From: Saprospiraceae bacterium
Lineage (GTDB): Bacteria; Bacteroidota; Bacteroidia; Chitinophagales; Saprospiraceae
Reading direction: 5' to 3'
Length of the DNA: 64,000 nt
NCBI GenBank assembly: GCA_022841745.1
Contig: JALHQW010000033.1
Coordinates: 18,150-82,149 of the forward strand
Below are positions 62,991 to 64,000 of the stretch, piece by piece. The position numbers and the translations under genes are program-made. Position 1 is the first letter of the stretch. The number at the start of each line of letters is the position of its first letter. The notes under the pieces were generated by a model. The model was not told the origin of the DNA. It ran no database searches and worked only from the letters and a program-made list of their open reading frames with translations.

Positions 62991-63875
62991 ATGGCAAAGA
63001 AACTGGTGCGATTTGACTGGGCGATGAAAAAAATGCTTCGCCACAAAGCCAACTTCGACATCCTTGAAGGCTTCCTCACGGAGTTGCTCGGAGAAGAAGT
63101 GAAGATAAAGCAGGTACTCGACAGCGAAGGCAACAAGGAAACCGAGGACGACAAGTTCAATCGAGTAGACATCCTCGTGGAAAACGAAAAAGGCGAACTC
63201 GTCATCATCGAAGTCCAAAACACGCAAGAGTACGACTACTTCCATCGGATGCTTTTCGGCGCATCCAAGGCCATCACCGAACATATTAAAGAGGGTGCAG
63301 CCTACGCCCAGGTAAAAAAGGTCATATCCATCACTATTGCCTATTTCGACTTGGGGCAAGGGAAGGATTACGTTTATCACGGCACTACTGTTTTCAAGGG
63401 CATCCACAAAGGCGACATTTTAGGACTTGCCGACAAACAAATCGAAACCTATAAAAAGAACAACGTCCATGAAATTTACCCAGAATACTATGTAATCAAA
63501 ACTGGAAAGTTCAGGAACAGGATAAACGACAGATTGGACGAATGGATTTACTTTTTGAAGAACGCCGAAATCAAGCCTACTTTTTCAGCGAAAGGGTTGA
63601 AAGAGGCTAATGAAAAATTGGATACCATGAAACTCCCGGAGAAGGAGCGAAAGGCTTACGATAAGTATTTGAGGCACTTGATGAGCATTGCCAGCCGGAA
63701 TCACAATATAGAAATAGACGCTAAAGAGATAATAAAAAAGGCGCACGAAGAAAAGGAAATTGAGTTTATACTTGAAATGGAGAAAGAGGGGCTTCCTGTC
63801 TCTAAAATAGCAAAAATCGCCAAGAAAACCGAGCAAGAAATCCGACAAATCATTGACAGTCAGTTGAAGAAATAA
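62991..63875 (+). CDS. Rpn-family recombination-promoting nuclease / PD-(D/E)XK protein (cassette 2)
   Basis: A 294-residue protein of the Rpn/PDDEXK transposase-like family. It opens FDWAMKKMLRHKANFDILEGFLTELL and has the nuclease core FNRVDILVENEKGELVIIEVQ (D and ExQ at about residues 60-77) followed by the typical HRMLFGASKAI. Residues from about 190 are helical. Rpn proteins are DNA-cutting enzymes linked to recombination. Its presence in a mobile-looking cassette fits that, but it is also widespread outside such settings. The stop codon is three bases before the attC-like R'' box. Confidence 0.85.
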   Translation: MAKKLVRFDWAMKKMLRHKANFDILEGFLTELLGEEVKIKQVLDSEGNKETEDDKFNRVDILVENEKGELVIIEVQNTQEYDYFHRMLFGASKAITEHIKEGAAYAQVKKVISITIAYFDLGQGKDYVYHGTTVFKGIHKGDILGLADKQIETYKKNNVHEIYPEYYVIKTGKFRNRINDRLDEWIYFLKNAEIKPTFSAKGLKEANEKLDTMKLPEKERKAYDKYLRHLMSIASRNHNIEIDAKEIIKKAHEEKEIEFILEMEKEGLPVSKIAKIAKKTEQEIRQIIDSQLKK

Positions 63876-63877
63876 AA

Positions 63878-63991
63878 TCGCCGAACAATTAGGGCTTAAC
63901 CGCTGACCGGCAAGGGGGGGCATTCCGCACTATACCAGAGCAATCACTAACCTGCCCCCCCTTGCCGGTTGGCGGTTGAGCCTTGTTGAAC
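63878..63991 (+). other. attC-like site of cassette 2
   Basis: TCGCCGAAC (63878-63886) is the reverse complement of GTTCGGCGA at the front of cassette 2. A long hairpin follows: a perfect 17-bp stem (63906-63922 with 63953-63969), continued by about 13 more mostly paired positions to 63893/63982, with a 30-base loop. Then comes GTTGAAC (63985-63991), which matches the GTTRRRY consensus exactly. It would open the next cassette beyond the window. Confidence 0.7.
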
Positions 63992-64000
63992 GAAGCCGAC

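Larger units (their letters stand above)
56518..63991 (+). mobile_element. Putative integron-like cassette array with its recombinase
   Basis: A tyrosine recombinase gene is followed by a site with GTTAGCAAC (58381-58389), a two-gene cassette, an attC-like hairpin site (60728-60818), a three-gene cassette and a second attC-like site (63878-63991). For each cassette, the 9-base box at its front is the reverse complement of the box at its end. This fits cassettes that were inserted as circles. The array may continue beyond the window. The recombinase lacks the extra IntI-specific patch, so this may be an integron relative rather than a classical integron. Confidence 0.6.

Overview
This 64 kb window comes from a member of the Bacteroidota, most likely from the Saprospiria or Chitinophagia side of the phylum. 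I base this on several secreted proteins with a signal peptide at one end and a type IX secretion (T9SS) sorting domain at the other, SprB repeats, a six-domain ribosomal protein S1 and promoter -7 boxes of the form TAnnTTTG. The species call is inference; no rRNA or tRNA gene was seen. Base composition is moderately GC-rich, apart from an AT-rich insert at about 58.2-60.9 kb.

Layout. 0-12 kb: a small retropepsin-like pair, a two-gene redox module (haem-type membrane protein plus ferredoxin/flavoprotein), rpsA, an OmpA-family protein, a thioredoxin-like protein, a DUF5723 barrel protein, an FAD oxidoreductase and a QueD/PTPS enzyme. 12-21 kb: secreted T9SS proteins, including three tandem paralogues, then a HEAT protein, PnuC and a large cohesin/dockerin/SprB protein. 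21.3-21.7 kb: a strict 42-bp array of hairpin units. 21.8-33 kb: DUF5682, a HigBA-like toxin-antitoxin pair, a degenerate sigma factor, RlmB, a metal ABC ATPase, a GH53 galactanase and a YceI-porin-YceI group. 33-44 kb: a DnaE2-like polymerase and DinB, which share a TTGAAACA-type motif upstream. Between them lie an AAA ATPase/DUF4276 pair (candidate phage defence), a TPR membrane protein, DUF4241, a TPR-AAA ATPase and two very small helical proteins. 44-52.8 kb: a sugar-kinase-like APT protein, three exported or structural unknowns, a helical protein and a second AAA/TOPRIM-like pair. 52.8-56 kb: uvrA.

56-64 kb holds the most interesting structure. A tyrosine recombinase with an unusual N-terminal half, containing two HARP-like repeats, is followed by what looks like an integron-type cassette array. 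Three recombination-site candidates lie at 58.38, 60.73-60.82 and 63.88-63.99 kb. The last two have the attC layout: an R''-like box, a long imperfect hairpin, then an R'-like GTT box. For both cassettes the 9-base box at the front is the exact reverse complement of the R'' box at the end, as expected if a circular cassette closes to rebuild attC. Cassette 1 carries two unknown membrane proteins; cassette 2 carries a T9SS protein, a collagen-like protein and an Rpn-family nuclease.

A second theme is repeat invasion. Short 7-8 bp tandem repeats and small palindromic elements occur between genes, and also in frame inside dnaE, uvrA, the DUF5682 gene and a flavoprotein gene, much like Rickettsia palindromic elements. 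All functional calls are from sequence reading alone; no database search or folding program was run.
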